A DNA stretch of 57,105 nt. Source: Candidatus Yanofskyibacteriota bacterium. GTDB lineage: Bacteria; Patescibacteriota; Minisyncoccia; 2-02-FULL-40-12; IGHO2-12-FULL-4. Below are positions 45,551-54,383 of the stretch, piece after piece. The stretch covers positions 17,712 to 74,816 of the forward strand of contig JACPNK010000004.1 of NCBI GenBank assembly GCA_016185525.1, written 5' to 3'. Under the pieces are notes generated by a model, which was given only the letters and a program-made list of their open reading frames with translations, was not told the origin of the DNA and made no database searches. Position 1 is the stretch's first letter. Each line of letters starts with the position of its first letter. The translations under genes and the position numbers were made by a program.

Positions 45551-46498
45551 TTAGTTTTTCAGCAAATATTTTACACGGTTGCGCGCATGCTCTTCCGCTG
45601 TTTTGCTGAATATTGTCCGACCGTCTTCTTTTGCCGTAAGATAGTAGAGATAATCACTGGCTACCGGATTTAAAGCGGCACTTAACGCTTTTAATCCTGG
45701 GTTAGAAATGGGGCCTGAAGGCAGTTCCTTTCTGGTGTAAGTATTGTATTGACTATCTATTTTAATATTCTCAATAAGATTAACTTGTGAAACGTCGCAA
45801 GCTTTTTGATTTAGCCATTTTAGCAAACAGACTCCGTAAGCTACCGTCGCATCAATTTGCAAAAGCATACCCAGTTCCAGCCGCTTATAAATTATCCCCG
45901 CCACCAGCGCCATGTCTTCCGGCTTTCGCACTTCTTTTTCCAGCATTGAAGCGACGACTACCGCCTCATAAAGCTTGGAAACCGAAATCTTGGGCACCAA
46001 TTCTTTGGTTTTGATATTAAAATTGTCGGCCATTTTTTTGATAATTTCTTCCCCATTTTCCTCGTCATCAAACCAATAAGTGTCTGGGAATAGGTAACCT
46101 TCGTTTTTTTGAAAGTCTGAAATCTTTAGACCTTTAAAATTTTTCCCCAATACTGCGACTATTTCTCCCGAGTTCAGCCCTTCAGGAATAGTCACCTTAA
46201 TCCCCTCCGGTTCAGCTCTGCCTTCGGAAAAGATTTCTACAATTTTCGGAATGCTCATAGCTGAAGAAATAAGATAGCGTCCGGCTTTAAAATCCTTTTC
46301 TTTGCCAACCAGCAGAGTGTAACCAATAAAAAGATAACGGTTCCTGACTAAGCCTTGTTCGTCTAAAAGTCTTGCCACTTTTGCCGAACCGTCACCTTTT
46401 TGAACCACAAACTCCAGCGGCTTATCCGCTGACCTATCCAGTGGCAAAAAAACGAGACCAGCCACGGCAAAAAAGACAGACAATAAAATAGTCGGCAA
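45551..46498 (-). CDS. mltG: Endolytic murein transglycosylase MltG (YceG-like)
   Basis: VVASMLEKEVRKPEDMALVAGIIYKRLELGMLLQIDATVAYG, YNTYTRKELPSGPISNPGLKALSAALNP. Confidence 0.94.
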   Translation of the reverse strand: MPTILLSVFFAVAGLVFLPLDRSADKPLEFVVQKGDGSAKVARLLDEQGLVRNRYLFIGYTLLVGKEKDFKAGRYLISSAMSIPKIVEIFSEGRAEPEGIKVTIPEGLNSGEIVAVLGKNFKGLKISDFQKNEGYLFPDTYWFDDEENGEEIIKKMADNFNIKTKELVPKISVSKLYEAVVVASMLEKEVRKPEDMALVAGIIYKRLELGMLLQIDATVAYGVCLLKWLNQKACDVSQVNLIENIKIDSQYNTYTRKELPSGPISNPGLKALSAALNPVASDYLYYLTAKEDGRTIFSKTAEEHARNRVKYLLKN

Positions 46499-46562
46499 TA
46501 TTAGACTTTTTAGAAGATGTTTAGAAATTAGAATAATTAGGTCAATTAGAAATTGTAGCCTG

Positions 46563-49157
46563 TTACAACGGCTTCTTGCTGGTTATTTTGCCCGGCGGAA
46601 ATTCCCTCTTGCCTTTTTCCAACGCGGCTATTTTTTCCAGAACCACAGGGTTGTCTTTGTTGGCTTCAAGCTTCAAAATTTCCTGCAATTGTCCAATAGC
46701 TAAATCCATTTCTCCTTTTTCCTCAAGCATCAAGGCTAGATACCATCTGGCGTTGGAGTAGTCTTTAAACAAGCTCACTGCTCGGGCCATTTCAGCCAAA
46801 GCTTTGTCTTTCTGATTATCACGATAGTAAAGCAAGCCCAACTCAAAAGCCAAACCAGGATTGTTCGAATCAAGAAGCTTGGTCAGCTCAAGCTGTTTGA
46901 CCGCTTCTTTCAATCTGGCCTCTCTTTCGTAAACTGTACCCAGATTATAAAGAGCCGTGGCTAGATCACCCTTGAGCTGAATGGCTTTTTTAAAATTATC
47001 TTCGGCATTTTTGTAATCTTTGGTAATTGCTGTTTTTATCTCTTCTTCATTTTTAATTTCCTGACCCCTTGATTTTGCGTCCCGCAAAGCCACGCTGGTG
47101 TTGTCCGCCCGTAAAAGATAAATGTTGCCAATTCTAACATAACCATTTGGGTCTTTGGGTGATTTTTTTAAATACTCTTGATAAGCCGCCAAAGCAGCTT
47201 CGTCGGCACCACCAACAAAACCCACTAAGTTTTCGTAAATTAAGCCGGCATTAAACCAGCTAACCGAATTATTTTTCTGGACCACCGTCATTTGATTAGC
47301 CGCTTGTATAATTGCTCTGGTGTTATCTTCAATCCTCTTTTTAACTTCCTCCGGCTTACCCGTCTTGTCTTTTATATCCAAACCCACCTGCCTTAAAAGC
47401 AAATCTGCCAAGCTGTTCAGGTAAGAAATATTGTTTTTGTCAGCCTTAACGGCTTTGCCAACCAACAAAACCGTGTTATCAAGTTCTGCTCTGTCAGCAC
47501 CACTCATTCTGGCCGCTTGAGCAAAATATATCTCGCCTCTGTACTTTTGCGCCAGCACAAAAGCGCCAACTAAACCGGATACTAAAACTAAAACAAAAGC
47601 CAAAGAAGCAAAGATGGAGGAAAACGAGGCGTCATCCATTTTGACTTTTAACTCCTGCCGATTGGCACTGACCGAAACAGCTACCAAAGCAACCAAAAAC
47701 CAAAATCCGAAAAGCAGAGTCAGATTGAAAGGTAAAAGAAAGAATAGCCCTAAAACCGCCACAAAAGCCGGAGCAACTTCGCTGGCATACCGCCAAACAA
47801 GCCGAAAGACCATGAAAAGTAAAAACATCAAAGCCGCCATAGCTAGCGCCCCTCCTTCAACAAAAAGACTAAAAAACTCTGAAACGCTGTTATTAAACCG
47901 ACTGTTCCAAAACAAAGTATTATTTATAGATTCCGGCTTAAACTGGTCGTAGGCCAGACTATAGTTACCTGGACCAAAACCAAAAAACGGCTTTAATTTT
48001 AAAGAGTCAACAGCAACATCAAAAGAGTTTCTTTGTGAAAGACCAACTTCTATGACCGGCCTTCCTTTTAAAAAAACTCCGGAAAGTCCAAAATCAAGAT
48101 ATTTGCTGCTCAAAGCAAAAACTCCGGACAAAACCAAAATCACTAAAGGCACCACCAATTGAGATGTTTTTATCTTAACCTTTTGACCCTCCATCTTCTG
48201 TAACAAACCCGGAGCCAAAACTACGCCAAATATGCCTACCACCAAAACTACAAACAAGATCCACCAATTTAAGACAATCAGAAAGAAAGCTAAAATTAAA
48301 CCGGCAACCAATTTCAAGCCCTTGCTCCAGCCCTCAGAATTAAAGTAACTGCTTAAAATCAAAACCAAAGCTAAAACTGCAAGCGCGCCAAGATCAACAG
48401 AAGAACCGACTGAATTGAATTGACTGCCGACCACTAAGTCTTTGTAGAAGAACGAGGAGACCCACTTAAAAACCGGCAAACCGAAAAGATTGAGCAAACC
48501 GGCCAAAACTGCCAGCGAAACCGAAGCGACAAAAACATTTATAATTTTCCCGATATCTTTCTTTTCAAAAAAATTCAACACCAAAAAGAAAAATAAAGCC
48601 AGAGAAGCGGTAACCATAAAACTGGAGCTGGAAACAAAACTCCCATATACTTGAGAAGAAAACACGGAAGAAACCAGACTGGCCGCCACCACTGCCAGCA
48701 CTCCCCACTCCAAACTGCTTCTACGCAAAACCAGCCCGCCCTCTTGGACAACTATCACAAGCCAAGCAACCAAACCAATCAAAGACAAACCGAAAATTAA
48801 AATCTGCTTATTAAAGACCAAAACATCTCCCGGCGCAGTAAAAGGCAAAAAGAATAACGGCACCAAAAAAATTAATACCAAAAGCAGGCCACGGACTATT
48901 TTACGAGGCAAAACAAGTTTTTTTTCAAACTCGGTACTGGTTTCCCCATCTCCGACATCCCCGACATCGGATGCCTGCCCCGTACCGTCCGAGCTTTGCT
49001 CGGTCTGGTTCGGGGTCCCGCCATCCGATGTCCAAATATTCTCCCCGTCCGACACCGGCACCACCTTAGGCTCTTCCGAAACCAAAACCGGTTCTTTAAA
49101 GTTTACATACTCATACTTTCCAAAAACTTTCCCTTTTTTTCTAAACGGGTTCCACAT
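46563..49157 (-). CDS. O-antigen ligase-like polytopic membrane protein with C-terminal TPR repeats
   Basis: 864 aa, ~12 TM; FGFGPGNYSLAYDQFKPESIN; TPR-like ALYNLGTVYEREARLKEAVKQLEL. Confidence 0.8.
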   Translation of the reverse strand: MWNPFRKKGKVFGKYEYVNFKEPVLVSEEPKVVPVSDGENIWTSDGGTPNQTEQSSDGTGQASDVGDVGDGETSTEFEKKLVLPRKIVRGLLLVLIFLVPLFFLPFTAPGDVLVFNKQILIFGLSLIGLVAWLVIVVQEGGLVLRRSSLEWGVLAVVAASLVSSVFSSQVYGSFVSSSSFMVTASLALFFFLVLNFFEKKDIGKIINVFVASVSLAVLAGLLNLFGLPVFKWVSSFFYKDLVVGSQFNSVGSSVDLGALAVLALVLILSSYFNSEGWSKGLKLVAGLILAFFLIVLNWWILFVVLVVGIFGVVLAPGLLQKMEGQKVKIKTSQLVVPLVILVLSGVFALSSKYLDFGLSGVFLKGRPVIEVGLSQRNSFDVAVDSLKLKPFFGFGPGNYSLAYDQFKPESINNTLFWNSRFNNSVSEFFSLFVEGGALAMAALMFLLFMVFRLVWRYASEVAPAFVAVLGLFFLLPFNLTLLFGFWFLVALVAVSVSANRQELKVKMDDASFSSIFASLAFVLVLVSGLVGAFVLAQKYRGEIYFAQAARMSGADRAELDNTVLLVGKAVKADKNNISYLNSLADLLLRQVGLDIKDKTGKPEEVKKRIEDNTRAIIQAANQMTVVQKNNSVSWFNAGLIYENLVGFVGGADEAALAAYQEYLKKSPKDPNGYVRIGNIYLLRADNTSVALRDAKSRGQEIKNEEEIKTAITKDYKNAEDNFKKAIQLKGDLATALYNLGTVYEREARLKEAVKQLELTKLLDSNNPGLAFELGLLYYRDNQKDKALAEMARAVSLFKDYSNARWYLALMLEEKGEMDLAIGQLQEILKLEANKDNPVVLEKIAALEKGKREFPPGKITSKKPL

Positions 49158-49250
49158 AAAATTTTTACAGTTCGGTTTTCGCGTCAGTGTCCCCGACCCT
49201 GAAACTTGTCCGAATCTGAATTAAACTATTTTAAACTATTTTATCCACAT

Positions 49251-49278
49251 TTGACATCTTGGCCGTCTTTGCTATACT
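49251..49278 (+). promoter_or_regulatory. Strong promoter upstream of a candidate small RNA
   Basis: TTGACA-16 nt-TATACT. Confidence 0.65.
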
Positions 49279-49284
49279 TAATTT

Positions 49285-49365
49285 AGAAATGGCTTCGGCC
49301 CGACTCCGTCGCAAGACGGAGGAAAAAACCCAAAATCAAGGCAACAATGCCTTGATTTTGTTTAT
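49285..49365 (+). ncRNA. Candidate small RNA (promoter-to-terminator unit)
   Basis: GGCTTCGGCC and CTCCGTCGCAAGACGGAG hairpins then AAAATCAAGGC-AACAAT-GCCTTGATTTTGTTT. Confidence 0.4.
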
Positions 49366-49725
49366 AAGGTTATTGAAGTCTTCTACACTTATTTCCCCTA
49401 TTTTACGGCTTAGCCGTCGTGCATCAAGTAATCTGACTTGGGATATTATGGCAACACTCGTAGCCACAGCATCAAACTGAAAGGCAAAATAGTATTTATT
49501 TCGCTTTTTAGTTTTAGATAAAGGAATAACCCAGCAGACCTCATTATTAAATTTGCGAATGACAACGACTGGTCGCTGAAAGTCATCACCAACCCCGTCC
49601 TGCTCAAAACCAACGTTAACACCCAAATAACAAAACCATATTTCACGCTCATGAAAAAATGGTCTTCTTCCAATATCATCAACTTGCTCTTTCTTTTTGT
49701 GCCATTTTTGGAAATCTTTTTTCAT
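49336..49725 (-). CDS. PemK/MazF-like protein
   Basis: REIWFCYLGVNVGFEQDGVGDDFQRPVVVIRKFNNEVCWVIPLSKTKK ... AIISQVRLLDARRL. Confidence 0.85.
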   Translation of the reverse strand: MKKDFQKWHKKKEQVDDIGRRPFFHEREIWFCYLGVNVGFEQDGVGDDFQRPVVVIRKFNNEVCWVIPLSKTKKRNKYYFAFQFDAVATSVAIISQVRLLDARRLSRKIGEISVEDFNNLINKIKALLP

Positions 49726-49780
49726 TGAATTAAACTATTTCAAACTATAACTTTTAAAAATAGTAATCAACTTGCCAGCA

Positions 49781-51856
49781 TCATTTAGTCACTCCTGCCC
49801 CGATAAGATAAAGTCGTTTAACTTCGGCGGCAGAGAGGACACGGTTGTAAATGCGGACGTCGTCAATGGTGCCGTCCCAATAAAATCTTTCGGCTCTGCC
49901 ATCTGCGCCAATTGATGTTTCCCGGTCATTGGCGTCATCGCCGTTCCATAAACCATTAAAAGTGCCGGTTGCAGAATTAAGGAACGCTCCGTCTTTATAT
50001 AGACTAAGCGTAGTGCCGTCCCAGACTAACGATAAATACTGCCATTGATTTACACTTACCGTGCCCACAGCCGAATTAACAGAGATCAGGTTCGTCCCGT
50101 CACTAACCGTACCTCTCCATCGGGTTGCGTCCGTGTTCAAAACAGCCAAATAATAAATAACGGTGTCGGCAGAACTAAAAGTACCGCCTCTGGAAAAAAC
50201 ACCGTCCGAAGCATTGCTGCCGTCAGGCCGAACCCACGCACTGATGGTAAAGGCATTCTCTTGAGAGAAATCTAGATCGGTTAGATTATCAAGAACAACT
50301 TCGTCATCGGTGCCGTCAAAACTTAGTCCCTGCCCTACTTTGCCAACGGCTTGGACCGGGCCATTGGTTAAAGTACCGTGGTTATTGTTGCCAGAACTAT
50401 CTTTGGCGCGAGTGCCGGAAATATTAGAACCATCAAGAGTCCAGTAACCGGTAAGACCTCGGGTCAAGCTTTCCACCGGAGTATGGTTCTCTTTTGATCC
50501 TGCCCCGATAAGATAAAGTCGTTTAACTTCGGCGACAGAGAGGACACGGTTGTAAATGCGGACGTCGTCAATGGTGCCGTCAAAAGCAGTAGTTGTCGCG
50601 GTATTATTTCCAATAGCCATATCTGTAGTTCCCGTTGCTGGCGTTCCACTGCTTTGGTCAGCAGTCCCAGTTCGCACTCCATTTAAATAAATATTAGCAA
50701 CTCCAGTTGCATCTCGCGTGGCAAGAACGTGTAACCATGGGCCAATCGTGAAAGCATTGGTAGCTGAAACGGCAATAATTGCACCGTCACTAATAAACGC
50801 TAAACGATTGGAGCTTGCCATCCTAAAGATTGTTTTGCCGTTGTTTACGATAGACCCAGTAGAACCCTCACCTAATGAACTCGGTTTAATCCATGCAGAA
50901 ACTGTAGCTGCAGAACTACCGATAACTTCATTGTTTGGGTCAATCCAATCATCCACCCCGTCAAATTTCAGCGCCTGCCCGATTTTGCCTGCAACTCGAG
51001 TCGGCCCGTTGGTCAAGGTGCCAGTATTGTTATTCCCAGAGCAATCAGGGGCTTTGGTGTAAGAACCGTCAAAGGTCCAACAACCGACCAGACCTTGGGT
51101 CAAGCTTTCCACCGGAGTGCGGTTTTCTTTTGATCCTAAACCAATATTATAGAGCCGTTTAACTTCGGCAGCAGAGAGGGCGCGGTTGTAAATACGGACG
51201 TCGTCTAATATGGCATTGACAAAGCCCAAAGAACCGCCGGCAATTCTTAAATTTCCAGTCGTTGCATTTGCCACATACGCATCTGTGTCAAGTGTGCCAG
51301 CTACAGTATTGGTATAGAAAAAAGTACCAGCCGAGTCCCCCACCAAAACAATGTGTGTCCATTTATTAAGAGTCAAATTGCTACCAGAAGCCCCAGTAGT
51401 ACTGTTAAATAAAAACTCAGGAGTACAGGGCGAGACAAGTTTACACCGAATACGGTATCCAGTTGAAGTATTTTTCTCTAATATGCTCATATTGTTATTT
51501 GCCGGCGCCGCAAGCAAATATATCCAAAATGAAATTGTGATCACGGAAGGATTGAGAGAAGAGTTATGAGAAATAGCAACTTCGTCGTTACTTCCGTCAA
51601 AATTAAGTCCCTGCCCGATTTTTCCTGCAACTCGAGTCGGCCCATTGGTTAAAGTGCCAGTATTGTTATTCCCCGAACAATCGGGAGCCTTGGTGTAAGA
51701 ACCGTCAAAAGTCCAACAGCCGACCAGACCAGAAGACAAACCAACGTAAGACGGGGCGTGAACGATGAAGCCGGCATAGGCCGAAGATGCAAAAATAGAA
51801 AACGCAAAAACTAAAGTGAAAAATAGTAACCAAATTTTAATTTTTTTATTTATCAT
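49781..51856 (-). CDS. Secreted protein with three LamG-like repeats
   Basis: GLVGCWTFDGSYTKAPDCSGNNNTGTLTNGPTRVAGKIGQ ... GTIDDVRIYNRVLSAAEVKRLY, three times. Confidence 0.92.
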   Translation of the reverse strand: MINKKIKIWLLFFTLVFAFSIFASSAYAGFIVHAPSYVGLSSGLVGCWTFDGSYTKAPDCSGNNNTGTLTNGPTRVAGKIGQGLNFDGSNDEVAISHNSSLNPSVITISFWIYLLAAPANNNMSILEKNTSTGYRIRCKLVSPCTPEFLFNSTTGASGSNLTLNKWTHIVLVGDSAGTFFYTNTVAGTLDTDAYVANATTGNLRIAGGSLGFVNAILDDVRIYNRALSAAEVKRLYNIGLGSKENRTPVESLTQGLVGCWTFDGSYTKAPDCSGNNNTGTLTNGPTRVAGKIGQALKFDGVDDWIDPNNEVIGSSAATVSAWIKPSSLGEGSTGSIVNNGKTIFRMASSNRLAFISDGAIIAVSATNAFTIGPWLHVLATRDATGVANIYLNGVRTGTADQSSGTPATGTTDMAIGNNTATTTAFDGTIDDVRIYNRVLSVAEVKRLYLIGAGSKENHTPVESLTRGLTGYWTLDGSNISGTRAKDSSGNNNHGTLTNGPVQAVGKVGQGLSFDGTDDEVVLDNLTDLDFSQENAFTISAWVRPDGSNASDGVFSRGGTFSSADTVIYYLAVLNTDATRWRGTVSDGTNLISVNSAVGTVSVNQWQYLSLVWDGTTLSLYKDGAFLNSATGTFNGLWNGDDANDRETSIGADGRAERFYWDGTIDDVRIYNRVLSAAEVKRLYLIGAGVTK

Positions 51857-51866
51857 TTTTGAAGAT

Positions 51867-52520
51867 TTACTTAAACCGCCAGGTTTTTAACACTTCCAGG
51901 GCGAACTCTTTTTGATTAGCATTAATCATAACTTGGTAAAGCCAGCCCTTATTTACCATCCACACTTCATATACTTTTTCGGGACTTTGGCCCTGGCTGT
52001 AAAAGGCAAGCGCCTCTACTCCGTCAACGTCAATATATGCCGGGTCTTCTATCACTAAATCCGGAATGTTTCTTTTTATTCTTTCGGGTGTTAACGGTTC
52101 TTTTTCTTCAAATGACATAACAAAAATTTGAAAACTTGCGTCCGAATCCGACCCTTGAACTAAAATTATATCCCCATTTTTTTCAGTCAGCTCGCTTACT
52201 GCAAATTCCTCCGGAAGCTGAAGGGTAAAGTTATATTTGGAGTTGCTGTATAATTGAGGTCGACTCGCACTGACATTTACCTCGTCGGTTTCCGCTCCGG
52301 ATACAGCGTCATTTTCGTAAATATCCGCTGGTTGGGCTGGTTGACTCTCAATCGCGATGTTGTTCAGTCCTTGACCACCCAAAACCCCAGTTAAAGCAGG
52401 ACTCGAGAAAGACTTTCTGCCTAGGAACAGGGCCGTAAACCAGACCGCCAGTAAGGCCGTCAGAAAAATCATGGAAAACATCACAATTTTTGATTTTAGG
52501 CTTTGGTTTTGATTTTTCAT
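51867..52520 (-). CDS. Hypothetical membrane-anchored protein
   Basis: 217 aa with N-terminal TM. Confidence 0.7.
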   Translation of the reverse strand: MKNQNQSLKSKIVMFSMIFLTALLAVWFTALFLGRKSFSSPALTGVLGGQGLNNIAIESQPAQPADIYENDAVSGAETDEVNVSASRPQLYSNSKYNFTLQLPEEFAVSELTEKNGDIILVQGSDSDASFQIFVMSFEEKEPLTPERIKRNIPDLVIEDPAYIDVDGVEALAFYSQGQSPEKVYEVWMVNKGWLYQVMINANQKEFALEVLKTWRFK

Positions 52521-52577
52521 TTGTTCATTGGGGTCCTTGGCAGGGTCATCCTGCCAGTGTTTTGCCAGTGTTGGTAA

Positions 52578-54371
52578 TTATCTAAAAATAACCCCGCCTT
52601 TTATTTTTAGCAGCGGTTCAGAAATGTTTGCTACCTCCTGCCCACCAACAGCATAAAATGTACTAGAGCTTGACTGATTGTTGTACTCGGTCGTAATCCA
52701 GTCGGCAGAACGGGCAGAGCCGGAGATGCGGACTTCATCCATTAGATTCTCAAAAACCTCCCCAGACCCTCCATTCGCTCCCAGGAAGAGTTTTTTTGCC
52801 GAGTTATCAATAGCACCACTTACATCGGTGGTACACCGCTCGACTCCATCTACATACGTTTTCATCGATGAACCGTTGTACACACCGATAATGTAATACC
52901 AAGAACCGGTACTGATATTAACAGTGGATGCACAGTTTCTTCCATTATTCGAACTACTGGTCCAGAATCTTGGAGTAAGCGTCGAAGCATCAACACGCAA
53001 CAAATGAATGCTGTAATCAAAATATGGATTAGTGTGACTGGTGTCTGACTCTGGCTTGGCAATGATTACTTGTTCACTGCCTGAATCTGTAACATTAACC
53101 CATGCAGATAGTGTAACGCTGCCGGTAATTTCAAGTGATGTGGTACTGGCTCTATTTAGCAAATCATTACTCCCATCAAAATTTTGAGCACCGTTCATTA
53201 GGCCGGATGAGGATTGGGTGGGAACATTGGCTGCGGTGCCACCACCACCCTGTAGGTTATTGGCGTTGGTGGTGCTATCAAGATAATCATTCCCAGTACT
53301 GTCCCCGCTTTCCGGTAAGTGCCATACACCTTTGTAATCGGAGTCCCACACTCCGGTTTTATTCTGGTTCGTTGCTCCAGACGATGGTCCGCCATAATAT
53401 ACATAGATTGCTGTATCCGTGATAGCCCCCAGGGTTGGCACTTCTACCCAAGCTAGTAGTTCTCCCGATGAAGAAGCGTATTTTTCTATCTCATGGTCTA
53501 ACTTGGTGGTTCCATTGGACGAGGTAAAAACAAAGTCTCCCCCGCCGCCGCTTACTCCAGCTGAAGCCGATGCCACGTTGCCGCCGAAGGAAGTGTGTCT
53601 GAAGTCGGAGTCAGTTCTTGAAAATAGTACCGGGAAATTGGTGAAGTCAGATGAACCGGAAACCTTGTTATTATCAATCGTTATCTTTTTTCGATACGAC
53701 CAACTACCAGAGTACCAACCAGCAGCCGTATCGGTGCTGATAGTCGTCCCATACACTGGATCCAGCAATCCATAAGCGCCTTTGTCTCCCAAGGTTTCTA
53801 TCCAGAATTCGCCGCTCGTTCCTGGAGCATATTCCAATCTAGCCACAAAATAAGTTACTGAATTAGCGGGAATATTTATTTGCGTACCGGACTTAACTTC
53901 AAAAGTTTCAGGAATGGTCTCTCTCTTTGCAAGAGCTAGATCAAGCTTAGGTACGTTAAATTTTATACTGTTTTTATAAAACGTCAGATACTGCCACTCA
54001 TTCTTATCAAATTGCTGAAGAGTTACCATGTTGTCCTGTTTTTTTTCTTTCAAAAAATAGAAAAGCAGGGCGGCATTCTGACTCAGGTTTGTGGTGTTAG
54101 TCAGACTGATATAGACATTAGACCAAGCATTTCCCCGGTAGTGTTTTTGGTTGGTTTTAATAATAATATTTTCGTCGGCGTTATCATCAGTATAGAGGAA
54201 CTCAATTCGCTGGTTGGCTAATTTAAGCGGAACAATATCTGTTTTGACTTCGGAATTAAGAGCTGGGATGACGGAAGGAGCTATCGCAGGATTGTTGAAT
54301 TTGAGTAAAACTAAAATCACCGGCATTGCTATCAGGACGAGAACTAAGGACTTAGGGTTTAAAAATTTCAT
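52578..54371 (-). CDS. DUF2341 + LamG-like domain surface protein
   Basis: WYSGSWSYRKKITIDNNKVSGSSDFTNFPVLFSRTDSDF, LMDEVRISGSARSADWITTEYNNQ. Confidence 0.85.
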   Translation of the reverse strand: MKFLNPKSLVLVLIAMPVILVLLKFNNPAIAPSVIPALNSEVKTDIVPLKLANQRIEFLYTDDNADENIIIKTNQKHYRGNAWSNVYISLTNTTNLSQNAALLFYFLKEKKQDNMVTLQQFDKNEWQYLTFYKNSIKFNVPKLDLALAKRETIPETFEVKSGTQINIPANSVTYFVARLEYAPGTSGEFWIETLGDKGAYGLLDPVYGTTISTDTAAGWYSGSWSYRKKITIDNNKVSGSSDFTNFPVLFSRTDSDFRHTSFGGNVASASAGVSGGGGDFVFTSSNGTTKLDHEIEKYASSSGELLAWVEVPTLGAITDTAIYVYYGGPSSGATNQNKTGVWDSDYKGVWHLPESGDSTGNDYLDSTTNANNLQGGGGTAANVPTQSSSGLMNGAQNFDGSNDLLNRASTTSLEITGSVTLSAWVNVTDSGSEQVIIAKPESDTSHTNPYFDYSIHLLRVDASTLTPRFWTSSSNNGRNCASTVNISTGSWYYIIGVYNGSSMKTYVDGVERCTTDVSGAIDNSAKKLFLGANGGSGEVFENLMDEVRISGSARSADWITTEYNNQSSSSTFYAVGGQEVANISEPLLKIKGGVIFR

Positions 54372-54383
54372 ACTACAAAATAC

